A stretch of 43,453 nucleotides of DNA, taken from Desulfotignum sp. Its GTDB lineage: Bacteria; Desulfobacterota; Desulfobacteria; Desulfobacterales; Desulfobacteraceae. A model generated the notes under the pieces. It had not been told where the DNA came from. It saw only the letters and a program-made list of their open reading frames with translations, and made no database searches. The stretch is taken from contig JAABSO010000036.1 in the NCBI GenBank assembly GCA_011390335.1, forward strand, positions 1-43,453. The letters run 5' to 3'. Positions within the stretch are counted from its first letter, which is position 1, and each line of letters starts with the position of its first letter. Of the stretch, positions 1-7,381 are shown piece after piece. The position numbers were made by a program, and so were the translations under genes.

Positions 1-574
1 CCCTGGGAATGATCTGCAGTCCCAGGTCCCTTATACCTGTCACCAGTGCAGGCACCTGGGATTGTTTTTCCGGCCTGAGAACGGCAACCGGCAGAAACCG
101 TCTCCAGTCTGTGGCATCTGTGGCATGGGCTGTGATGGTGAAAGGATCAAAATAGATATTGTGTTTTCCAATAACAGGACCCAGCCTGCGCATAATTTTC
201 TGCTGAGTGGCAAAATGGGTCTGGATCTGGTGCCGCAGCGTGTTGAGTGCTTTGCTGCAGGCGGAAAGCACCTGGAAAACCCCGGGGTGCCGGGCAGCCT
301 GCCTGATGGTTTCCAGGTCGTTTTCATATTCTGTGAACAGGTGCCTGCGCTTGCCGGGGTTTTCCAGCAGTTCCTGGAACAAAAACGGATTGCGCTGGAT
401 GATGAACAGATCCCCCATGAAGCGGTGCAGCAGCCTGGAGGATCTGCCGGTGTGCTTGAGGTTGTCCAGGGCATGGACGGCATCGGATATGTCTGATCCA
501 AAAAGATGCGCTATGATCTGGTCATCAGTGGCAGAGGTGTAATTATAGGGAATCTTTCTTTCTGGATCTCGCAT
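1..574 (-). CDS. FAD-linked oxidoreductase with N-terminal DUF3683 domain (5' part only)
   Basis: An ATG at 574 on the minus strand opens a frame of 191 codons that runs off the window edge, so only the N-terminal part is present. It begins MRDPERKIPYNYTSATDDQ and contains TGRSSRLLHRFMGDLF and RRFLPVAVLRP, then ends at LGLQIIPR, just where the glycine-rich FAD-binding loop should start. This pattern (IPYNYTS, TGRS.R, GD, RNP, LLENP) matches the DUF3683 region that precedes the FAD-binding and iron-sulfur domains in very large (over 1,000 residue) D-lactate/2-hydroxyacid dehydrogenase-like proteins related to YdiJ. It starts two bases after the serA stop codon, so it is almost certainly the third gene of a serC-serA unit. 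Substrate is not visible from the sequence; oxidation of a D-2-hydroxy acid is inferred. Confidence 0.8.
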   Translation of the reverse strand, partial: MRDPERKIPYNYTSATDDQIIAHLFGSDISDAVHALDNLKHTGRSSRLLHRFMGDLFIIQRNPFLFQELLENPGKRRHLFTEYENDLETIRQAARHPGVFQVLSACSKALNTLRHQIQTHFATQQKIMRRLGPVIGKHNIYFDPFTITAHATDATDWRRFLPVAVLRPEKQSQVPALVTGIRDLGLQIIPR

Positions 575-576
575 GC

Positions 577-2157
577 CTAAAGTTCAAATGTTTTCATACT
601 GACAACAAGTTCAAGATTTTCAATCTCTTTTATCACCTCAGGCGGCACAGGGGTGTCTGTTTTCAAAAAAATGATATTGCGCTGGCCGTCCTCTTCCCTG
701 CCCACCATCATGCGCGAGATGTTGATCTTGTGTTTTCCCAGGGTATTGCCGATGGAGCCGATGGAGCCGGGCTTGTCCACATTGTGGATCAGTCCCAGAT
801 AGCCTTCGGGGATCACCTCCAGTCTGAACTTGTTGATGCGGACAATACGGGGGGCATCCTTGCCGAAAATGGTGCCTGCCACCACATCTGTCCCGGTGTC
901 GGTCACCACGGTCATGCGGATCAGGTTCAAGAAATTGCCGGAATCCTGGGAGGTGGCTTCTGAAATCTTGATGCCATTTTCATTGGCCAGGGAAATGGCA
1001 TTCACTGAGTTCACCTCATAGGGAATAAATGCATTCAGCACCCCCTTGATGCCGGCAATGGTGACCGATTTCAGGTCCAGATCCGGAAACTTGCCGATGT
1101 ATTCGACATGCACCTCCCTGATGCCCCCGGTGATGAGCTGGGCCTGCATTTTGCCCATTTTCTCCGCCAGGTACAAGAAGGGCTTGAGCTGGCGCAGCAC
1201 TTCTCCTGTGACCGAGGGCACATTCACGGCATTGATCACCGTATCAAAGAGCAGGTAGGCAATGATCTGGTTGGCGGCCGCCACCGCCACATTGGTCTGG
1301 GCCTCTTTGGTGGACGCGCCCAGATGGGGGGTTGCAACCACCTGGTCCAGGCCCAGCAGGGGCAGGTCCCCGGGAGGTTCAGTGGAAAACACATCCAGGG
1401 CAGCGCCTGCCACCTTTTTGGACTGAATGGCATCATACAGGGCGGATTCGTTGACAATACCGCCCCTGGCACAGTTGATCACATACACACCGTCTTTCAT
1501 CTTTTCAAAGGCTTCTGCATCCAGAAGATCAATGGTGACATCCATCTTGGGTACATGCACCGTGACATAATCTGCCTGCTCATACAGGGTGTCCAGGTCC
1601 ACATATTCAAATCCCTGTTTTTCAATGTGTTCTTTGGAAATATTGGGATCAAACACAATCACCCGCATTTTCAACCCCTTGGCCAGGTTGGCCACAATGG
1701 AGCCGATATTGCCGAACCCGATGACTCCTAAGGTCTTGTTGAAAATTTCCCGGCCCTGGAGCAGCTTTTTTTCCCATTTGCCTGCCTTCATGGAAGCGGT
1801 GGCTTTAGGGATGTTTCTGGTAAGGGCCATCATCATGGCAATGGCATGCTCCGCCGTGGTCACGGTATTGCCCCCCGGTGTGTTCATGACCGCCACCCCT
1901 TTTCTGGTGGCCTCATCAATGTCCACATTGTCCAGGCCGATGCCTGCCCGGGCGATCACCTTGAGGTTCACGGCCGCATCCAGTAGGGCCTTGTCCACCT
2001 TTGTGGCGCTGCGGATTGCCAGGGCATCATATGCCCCGATAATGTTTTGCAGTTCTTCTGCGGACAGACCGGTGTTGACATCCACGTCAATACCTTCCTG
2101 GTTTTTGAAAATGTCAATGCCTGCTTCATCCATTTTATCGCTGACCAGCACCTTCAT
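577..2157 (-). CDS. serA: D-3-phosphoglycerate dehydrogenase
   Basis: This 526-residue protein oxidises 3-phosphoglycerate to 3-phosphohydroxypyruvate with NAD, the first step of serine synthesis in the cytoplasm. The NAD-binding motif GFGNIG lies at residues 147-152. The catalytic residues of the D-2-hydroxyacid dehydrogenase family are present: Arg231 in ARGGIVNE, Glu260 in STEPP and His278 in PHLGAST. After residue 300 come the intervening substrate-binding domain and a C-terminal ACT domain (EGYLGLIHNVDKPGSIGSIG), so this is the long form, usually subject to serine or related feedback. The start is fixed by an AAAGGAG site inside the end of serC, and the ATG overlaps the serC stop as ATGA, which implies coupled translation. 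Confidence 0.97.
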   Translation of the reverse strand: MKVLVSDKMDEAGIDIFKNQEGIDVDVNTGLSAEELQNIIGAYDALAIRSATKVDKALLDAAVNLKVIARAGIGLDNVDIDEATRKGVAVMNTPGGNTVTTAEHAIAMMMALTRNIPKATASMKAGKWEKKLLQGREIFNKTLGVIGFGNIGSIVANLAKGLKMRVIVFDPNISKEHIEKQGFEYVDLDTLYEQADYVTVHVPKMDVTIDLLDAEAFEKMKDGVYVINCARGGIVNESALYDAIQSKKVAGAALDVFSTEPPGDLPLLGLDQVVATPHLGASTKEAQTNVAVAAANQIIAYLLFDTVINAVNVPSVTGEVLRQLKPFLYLAEKMGKMQAQLITGGIREVHVEYIGKFPDLDLKSVTIAGIKGVLNAFIPYEVNSVNAISLANENGIKISEATSQDSGNFLNLIRMTVVTDTGTDVVAGTIFGKDAPRIVRINKFRLEVIPEGYLGLIHNVDKPGSIGSIGNTLGKHKINISRMMVGREEDGQRNIIFLKTDTPVPPEVIKEIENLELVVSMKTFEL

Positions 2158-3245
2158 TGTGCATTCTCCTTTTCAAAAGATGTCATGAATTCTGTGAGTG
2201 CGTGCAGACTTTCCATGGTGGCCGCATTGTAGATGGAAGCACGGCAGCCGCCAACGGATCTGTGCCCCTTAAGTCCCCCCATCCCCTTTTTCAGGGCATC
2301 AGCCACAAATTGTTTTTCCAGCTCCTCTGTGGGCAGCCGGAAGGTGACATTCATGAGGGACCGGGAGCCTTTTTGTGCGGTGGCCTGGTAAAAGTCTGAT
2401 CTGTCAATCACATCATAGAGAATACCGGCTTTTTTGCTGTTGAATACCGCCATTTCTTCTAAGGTGCCGAATGTTTTTTGTATCCATTTAAGTACCAGAC
2501 CGATCGTGTATATCCCGAAACACGGCGGGGTGTTGTACATGGAATTTTTTTGTGCATAGGTGGTATAGGAGAGCATGGAGGGCAGGTTTTTGTTTGCGGT
2601 TTCCAAAAAATCCTTGCGGATAATCACCATACAGGTACCCGAAGGCCCCAGGTTTTTCTGGGCACCGGCATAGACCAGGCCGAATTTTTCCATGGGCAGG
2701 GGCCGTGAAAAAATATCTGAAGACATGTCAGCCACCAAGGGCACTTTGCCGGTATCGGGAAAATCTGCAAACTGGGTGCCTTTGATGGTGTTGTTGGAGG
2801 TGATGTGCACATACCTTGCATCCGGGCTGCATTGTATGTTTTCAGGAATACAGGAAAAGTTTTTGTCCTCGGAAGATGCGGGCACACGGATGGATTTTTC
2901 CTGGATCTGTGCCTCCTTGATAGCCTTGGTGGACCAGGTGCCGGTGTTGATGTAGTCAGCTGTTTCATCTTTGCCCAGAAAATTCATGGGGATCATGGCA
3001 AACTGCAACGAGGCCCCCCCCTGAACAAACAATACACTATAGGTGTCATCCAATTTCAAAAGGTCTTTGGCCCTGTCTTTTGCATCGTTTATAACCCCAT
3101 CAAAATAGGAAGATCTGTGACTGATTTCAGTGATGGACATGCCTGAACCGTTGAAATTCAAAAAAGAGGCCTGAATCTCTTCCAGAACGGACAGGGGTAA
3201 TGCAGCAGGACCGGCATTAAAATTGTGGATACGTTGCGCTGTCAT
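2154..3245 (-). CDS. serC: Phosphoserine aminotransferase
   Basis: A 363-residue class V PLP aminotransferase that converts 3-phosphohydroxypyruvate and glutamate to phosphoserine and 2-oxoglutarate. The N-terminal NFNAGPAALP signature is typical of SerC. The PLP lysine is Lys197 in GAQKNLGPSG, and the C-terminal GLKGHRSVGGCRASIYNA holds the conserved phosphate-binding HRSVGG and R-A-SIYNA residues. Length matches the family (about 360). An AAAGGA ribosome site lies 6-7 bases before the ATG. It sits 24 bases downstream of prfC and overlaps serA by four bases, so prfC-serC-serA probably share a transcript. Confidence 0.97.
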   Translation of the reverse strand: MTAQRIHNFNAGPAALPLSVLEEIQASFLNFNGSGMSITEISHRSSYFDGVINDAKDRAKDLLKLDDTYSVLFVQGGASLQFAMIPMNFLGKDETADYINTGTWSTKAIKEAQIQEKSIRVPASSEDKNFSCIPENIQCSPDARYVHITSNNTIKGTQFADFPDTGKVPLVADMSSDIFSRPLPMEKFGLVYAGAQKNLGPSGTCMVIIRKDFLETANKNLPSMLSYTTYAQKNSMYNTPPCFGIYTIGLVLKWIQKTFGTLEEMAVFNSKKAGILYDVIDRSDFYQATAQKGSRSLMNVTFRLPTEELEKQFVADALKKGMGGLKGHRSVGGCRASIYNAATMESLHALTEFMTSFEKENAQ

Positions 3246-3269
3246 AAGAATTCCTTTCTGTATTATGGA

Positions 3270-4877
3270 TTATATATTGTGCTCACGTGTCTTGTGGAAC
3301 TGAATGTCAGGCCACTCTTCCATAACAAACCCAAGCTGGTATTCACTGGTGGTCATGAAGGTAAGACAGTCTTCTGCATCCAGGGCAAGACTGGTTTGGT
3401 TTTTTTGTGTGAACCGGCGCAGTATCCGGTCATCTTCACAGGTAACCCATCTGGCAACCGACAGGTCAATGGATTCATAGCCGGCCAAAACATTGTATTC
3501 CGCCTTGAGCCGGGCCATGGTCACATCAAACTGCAGCACCCCCACAGCCCCGACCACATGCATATTCCCCATCAGGGGCCGGAAAACCTGGATGGTACCC
3601 TCTTCGGCCAGCTGGGTCAATCCTTTGTTCAACGACTTGGTTTTCATGGGATCTTTGAGCAGCACCCGCCTGAAATGTTCGGGTGCAAAACTGGGGATAC
3701 CCAGAAATTTCAAGGGTTCTTTTGTGGTAAAGGTGTCCCCGATCTTGATGGTGCCGTGGTTGTGTATACCGATGATATCACCGGGATATGCCTCTTCCAC
3801 ATGGCTGCGCTCCTGTGCCATGAAGATGGTGGCATTGGACAACCGGATATCTTTGCCGATGCGGTGGTGTCTGACCTTCATTCCCCGGGTGAATTTTCCG
3901 GAACAGATCCGGAAAAAAGCAATGCGGTCCCGGTGTTCCGGGTCCATGTTGGCCTGGATTTTAAAGGTAAATCCTGAAAAATCGGTTTCAAGAGGATTTA
4001 CATCCCGCGTCTGGGAAGGCCGGATGCCGGGGGGAGGGGCAATTTTTACAAACGCATCCAGCATCTCTTTTACCCCGAAATTATTGATGGCGGATCCGAA
4101 AAATACCGGTGTCTGTGTGCCGTTCAGATACAGATCCAGGTCAAAGGGATCTGATGCGCCCTGGATCAGGTCTACATCTTCTCTCAGCCCTGCTGCCTGG
4201 GATTCGGAAATCAATTGGTCCAGGCGCGGATCAGACAAATCCTGGATCAGAATGCCATCCCCGTCTTTGGGGGTGTATCCAGGTGAAAAAATCTCCAGTT
4301 CCCTGCCCTCCAGGTTGTATACCCCCTTGAACCGTTTCCCCATGCCGATGGGCCAGGTCAGGGGCACGCATTCAATCTGGAGCTTTTCTTCAATGTCTGC
4401 AAAAATGTCCAGGGGCTCCAGCCCCTCCCTGTCCAGTTTGTTGATAAAGGTGATGATGGGGGTGTTGCGCATGCGGCAGACCTCCATGAGTTTTTCGGTC
4501 TGGGGCTCCACTCCCCTGGCATTGTCAATGATCATGACAGCGCAGTCCACAGCTGTGAGCACCCGGTAGGTATCTTCGGAAAAATCTTTGTGTCCGGGTG
4601 TGTCCAGCAGGTTGATCTCATACCCCTTATATTCAAACTTCATGACAGACGAAGATACGGAAATGCCGCGTTCCTGCTCAATGGAAAGAAAATCGGACAG
4701 GGCTGCCCGGTCTGTTTTCCTGGACTTGACAGCACCGGCCTGCTTGATGGCCCCCCCGAACAGGAGCAGTTTTTCCGTAAGGGTGGTTTTGCCGGCATCC
4801 GGGTGTGAAATAATGGCAAAGGTTCTGCGTCTGTTTATTTCACGCACATATGCTTTATCAGCTGTTTCTGGTTCCAT
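3270..4877 (-). CDS. prfC: Peptide chain release factor 3
   Basis: A 535-residue translational GTPase that promotes recycling of RF1/RF2 from the ribosome after termination. GTPase motifs are clear: [12 protein letters not shown] near residues 24-35 (G1), [14 protein letters not shown] (G3) and NKLDREG (G4). The rest, with domain II ([20 protein letters not shown]) and the domain III ending, is RF3-like rather than EF-G, which would be about 690 residues. The open frame could begin with a GTG at 4880 directly before the ATG at 4877; the ATG is preferred because it is the stronger start codon. The gene lies upstream of serC, an association with no obvious functional reason. Confidence 0.95.
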   Translation of the reverse strand: MEPETADKAYVREINRRRTFAIISHPDAGKTTLTEKLLLFGGAIKQAGAVKSRKTDRAALSDFLSIEQERGISVSSSVMKFEYKGYEINLLDTPGHKDFSEDTYRVLTAVDCAVMIIDNARGVEPQTEKLMEVCRMRNTPIITFINKLDREGLEPLDIFADIEEKLQIECVPLTWPIGMGKRFKGVYNLEGRELEIFSPGYTPKDGDGILIQDLSDPRLDQLISESQAAGLREDVDLIQGASDPFDLDLYLNGTQTPVFFGSAINNFGVKEMLDAFVKIAPPPGIRPSQTRDVNPLETDFSGFTFKIQANMDPEHRDRIAFFRICSGKFTRGMKVRHHRIGKDIRLSNATIFMAQERSHVEEAYPGDIIGIHNHGTIKIGDTFTTKEPLKFLGIPSFAPEHFRRVLLKDPMKTKSLNKGLTQLAEEGTIQVFRPLMGNMHVVGAVGVLQFDVTMARLKAEYNVLAGYESIDLSVARWVTCEDDRILRRFTQKNQTSLALDAEDCLTFMTTSEYQLGFVMEEWPDIQFHKTREHNI

Positions 4878-4932
4878 CACCTGTGTCGTCTTTCTTTTAA
4901 GTAATTTCCAGTGAAGTTACTTGCTTTTTTGG

Positions 4933-4948
4933 TCTGGGCGTGCCCAGA
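4933..4948. repeat. Perfect 16-base palindrome upstream of prfC
   Basis: TCTGGGC and GCCCAGA are separated by the two bases GT. It lies 56 bases before the prfC start, between prfC and the small membrane-protein gene. The loop is too tight for a good RNA hairpin and no T-run follows on the minus strand, so a DNA operator is more likely than a terminator. Function unknown. Confidence 0.4.
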
Positions 4949-5007
4949 GGTGGACTTTCGATCATACATTGCGGGCATAGTGTGTGAAGTCCCGACATGC
5001 AGACCGG

Positions 5008-5253
5008 CTATTGTTTTTCAGTTGGTTTTTTGGCTTTTGACCGTTTCCGGACCTTAAAAAAATCCCAGATGGCCCAGGGAATTAAAATCAGGCTCAATAC
5101 CTGGTTAAACAAGGCATGTTCAGCCATGTCAGGGTCGGTGGTCAGCCATCCGTCCCAGAAGCACCAGAGCCCGAATCCCAGCAGCAAAAGGGTAAACACA
5201 TAGGGACTCATCCGGGGGGGCTGCGGGGGGGTGTTTTTATCTTCGTTGGTCAT
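5008..5253 (-). CDS. Small hypothetical membrane protein
   Basis: An 81-residue protein not assigned to a family. After a polar, proline-rich start (TPPQPPRM) there are two hydrophobic stretches, about residues 17-33 (YVFTLLLLGFGLWCFWD) and 49-65 (VLSLILIPWAIWDFF), separated by a short polar loop, and a lysine/arginine-rich tail (KVRKRSKAKKP). The positive-inside rule puts both ends in the cytoplasm. An AGGAAA site stands a few bases before the ATG. It lies between the CULT gene and prfC on the same strand. Its size, two-helix plan and ribosome site suggest a real gene. Confidence 0.75.
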   Translation of the reverse strand: MTNEDKNTPPQPPRMSPYVFTLLLLGFGLWCFWDGWLTTDPDMAEHALFNQVLSLILIPWAIWDFFKVRKRSKAKKPTEKQ

Positions 5254-5337
5254 ACATTTCCTGCCCGATATTTTGTGTTAGATGCTGAAAAATTGTATTC
5301 TATATCACATCTGTGCTTCAAATGCCATGCCAGGTTA

Positions 5338-5712
5338 TCAGGGAAAAATTAATTTATCCACAATAAGGCCGAAAAACCGGAAGTTTTCAGAGACGAAAAT
5401 CCATCCCAGATGTTCTGCGCAATTGGCGCATATGCCGATCTGCCAGGCATATCCGACAAACCAGGTGAACTCCACAGAGGGCAAAGATGCGGAAATACAC
5501 CCCCCTGCCCGGTTGAAGCAGCCGATTTCAAATACATGGCCATGGGGGTTGGCAAATGCATGTAAAAACCTGCCGTTCATATTCATGCGGTTATCAGGTG
5601 TTGTCACCGTATAGCTGCAGGTGCGGCAGACGATAACAGGCGAATCAACAAACCCGTTGCCTGGCTTTTCAAGAATTTCAGCATCCGGCTCTTTTTTGCA
5701 GATGACAAGCAT
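5338..5712 (-). CDS. CULT-domain protein (bacterial cereblon thalidomide-binding-domain homologue)
   Basis: At 124 residues the protein is a single CULT domain, the fold that binds thalidomide-type imides and cyclic imide degrons in human cereblon. Two zinc-binding pairs are present, Cys29/Cys32 (CRTC) and Cys95/Cys98 (CANC). The three cage tryptophans are all retained: Trp84 and Trp90 in the segment FTWFVGYAWQI, and Trp104 in HLGWIF. The segment matches the human pattern WFPGYAW...C..CASHIGWKF, and FFGLIVDKLI matches the end of the human domain. The central FANPHGHVFEIGCF is also conserved. Single-domain bacterial homologues of about this size are known, for example in Magnetospirillum, but their natural ligand is unclear. 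It follows the EI24-family gene by 21 bases and is probably cotranscribed with it. Confidence 0.9.
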   Translation of the reverse strand: MLVICKKEPDAEILEKPGNGFVDSPVIVCRTCSYTVTTPDNRMNMNGRFLHAFANPHGHVFEIGCFNRAGGCISASLPSVEFTWFVGYAWQIGICANCAEHLGWIFVSENFRFFGLIVDKLIFP

Positions 5713-5733
5713 ATCTTTTTTACTTACCTGTTG

Positions 5734-6462
5734 TCACCGGTTTTTATGGATGTGGTACAGGGTAGCCCCCACCGGTGCAAAGGACAGCAGCACGATATTG
5801 ACCCAGGGAATGAGAAACAGCAGGCCAAATCCCATGTGAAACCATATGGTATGGCCCAAAAACCCCAGGCGCTCTCTAAAAGGTATCATTTTTCGGGCCG
5901 GCACCAGATCTGTATTGTCCCAGGCCAGAAACACACCGGCTGTGACAGCGGATAGAACAAGGATGACAGGTCCCAGGGGGGTAAACAGGCCAAGAACCGT
6001 GACCCCCAGGGTGATGATTACGGGAATGACGGCCCTGGGGAATTCCTGGCCCACCAGATAGACAAAAAAAGAGAGCAGCGACGTGTCAGCATAGGAAATT
6101 TCCTTTCCCAGTACGATCTTTTCCGTCACCCTGGACATATAGTCCATAATGAATACACCGAAAAGCAGCTGGGCCGTGAGATAGGCCACCACCACAGCCA
6201 CGCCGGCCAGCAGCAGGGATAATACCCATGATACAAGATGCCAGACATACACCAGCAGACCGTTTTCCGGCATCTCCCATATCAGGGACAAAATACCTTC
6301 ATGCCAGAAAAAGATCATGCCGGAAAACAGCAGTGCCAGAATCAAGACAATGACAAACCGCAGCAGGCCGAGCCATAAAAGCCGGCGATGTTTTGCGGCA
6401 AAAAAAACACCCTGAATATTATATTTTATTCCGGAAAAAAAATCCACGCGCCAGCCTTGCAT
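5734..6462 (-). CDS. EI24 / CysZ-family integral membrane protein
   Basis: A 242-residue inner-membrane protein with about four long hydrophobic segments (near residues 30-50, 75-100, 142-172 and 208-230). The opening FFSGIKYNIQGVFFAAKHRRLLWLG and the later FRERLGFLGHTIWFHMGFGLLFLIPWVN are typical of the EI24 family (Pfam PF07264), which includes the sulfate permease CysZ. In a sulfate reducer a sulfate uptake role is tempting, but close CysZ identity cannot be judged from the sequence alone. It heads a likely operon with the CULT gene and has a plausible promoter at 6489-6517. The ribosome site before the ATG is weak. Confidence 0.8.
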   Translation of the reverse strand: MQGWRVDFFSGIKYNIQGVFFAAKHRRLLWLGLLRFVIVLILALLFSGMIFFWHEGILSLIWEMPENGLLVYVWHLVSWVLSLLLAGVAVVVAYLTAQLLFGVFIMDYMSRVTEKIVLGKEISYADTSLLSFFVYLVGQEFPRAVIPVIITLGVTVLGLFTPLGPVILVLSAVTAGVFLAWDNTDLVPARKMIPFRERLGFLGHTIWFHMGFGLLFLIPWVNIVLLSFAPVGATLYHIHKNR

Positions 6463-6488
6463 CTCAGGATAATCATACTTATTTGTGT

Positions 6489-6517
6489 ACTATAAAAATA
6501 AGCTGCATCAAATTCAA
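6489..6517 (-). promoter_or_regulatory. Sigma70-type promoter for the EI24-CULT operon
   Basis: Read on the minus strand, TTGAAT and TATAGT are separated by exactly 17 bases. The start point would be near 6482, about 20 bases before the EI24-family ATG. It lies in the short divergent gap shared with the aminotransferase gene. Confidence 0.5.
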
Positions 6518-6529
6518 GGAGAATCTTTG

Positions 6530-7381
6530 ATGGCAATATATTATGTGGATGGCAGATTTGTACCCAGTCACGAGGCCGTGATTCCGGTGGATGATCTTGC
6601 CGTCCTGCGGGGATTCGGCATATGCGACATCATGCGGACATTCAACGGGATGCCCTATTTTCTGGATGAACACATCAAACGGCTCATGGCATCAGGAGAA
6701 AAAATCGGCTTGTCGCTGCCATGGACCATGGATGAAATAAAAGCCATCGTGCGTGAAACGCTGAAAAAAAACCTACAGACAGCTGAAGCCAATATCCGCA
6801 TTGTGATAACTGCGGGTTCCAGCCCGGATTTTTTAACCCCCAGCGGCACCCCCCGGCTGATTGTCATGGTCACCCCCATTAAAAAACTGCCCCAAGAGTG
6901 GTATACCAAAGGGGTCAAGGTGATAACCATTGTTCAGGAAAGGCCCCTGGCCGGTGCCAAGGTAACCGCGTATATCCCGGCGGCCATGGCATTGAAACAG
7001 GCACAGAAATCCGGTGCTGTGGAGGCCGTTTATATAAATTCACAAAACCAGGCCCTGGAAGGCACCACCAGCAATCTGTTTGCCTTTTTCGGCCAGACCC
7101 TGGTCACACCGCCGTCAAAGGGTATTTTAAAAGGCATCACCCGGCAGCTGATTTTATCTCTTGCCGAAGATCTTTTCCAGATCGAAAAAAAAACGGTGCT
7201 GCTTGACCAGCTGCTAACAGCGGATGAGGTGTTTATCACCGGCACCAACAAAGGAGTGGTGCCGGTGATACAGATTAACGACACACTGATTTCCAAAGGC
7301 AAACCAGGAAAAAACACCAAAAAACTGATTCAGGCCCTGGACCGGCACGCCCGTGATTTTTCATCTGAACACACCCCTTAA
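6530..7381 (+). CDS. Class IV PLP aminotransferase (branched-chain / D-amino-acid / aminodeoxychorismate lyase type)
   Basis: A 283-residue fold-type IV PLP enzyme. The start begins with MAIYYVDGRF and sits 8-9 bases after an AAGGAG site; an upstream ATG at 6485 has no such site. The Schiff-base lysine is Lys144 in AGAKVTAYIPAAM, and the conserved Glu177 lies in ALEGTTSNLFAF, which binds the PLP ring nitrogen. The GTNKGVVPV loop near residue 240 corresponds to the phosphate-binding TGT..IVPV segment. Family members include IlvE, D-alanine aminotransferase and PabC, and the motifs do not decide between them. It stands alone on the plus strand and its stop codon overlaps the stop of the convergent cyclase gene. 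Confidence 0.88.
   Translation: MAIYYVDGRFVPSHEAVIPVDDLAVLRGFGICDIMRTFNGMPYFLDEHIKRLMASGEKIGLSLPWTMDEIKAIVRETLKKNLQTAEANIRIVITAGSSPDFLTPSGTPRLIVMVTPIKKLPQEWYTKGVKVITIVQERPLAGAKVTAYIPAAMALKQAQKSGAVEAVYINSQNQALEGTTSNLFAFFGQTLVTPPSKGILKGITRQLILSLAEDLFQIEKKTVLLDQLLTADEVFITGTNKGVVPVIQINDTLISKGKPGKNTKKLIQALDRHARDFSSEHTP

Noticed and set aside
40..501. Overlapping open frames on both strands at the window start
   Set aside because: They are other frames of the FAD-linked oxidoreductase gene, which reads from 574 to the edge with a clear family pattern.
1108..1731. Long open frame opposite serA
   Set aside because: Antisense shadow of the conserved serA gene; composition (His/Gly rich) is not protein-like.
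4905..4930. AAGTAA...TTACTT hairpin with T-run as a plus-strand terminator
   Set aside because: No plus-strand gene ends here, and the stem is only six A/T-rich pairs.
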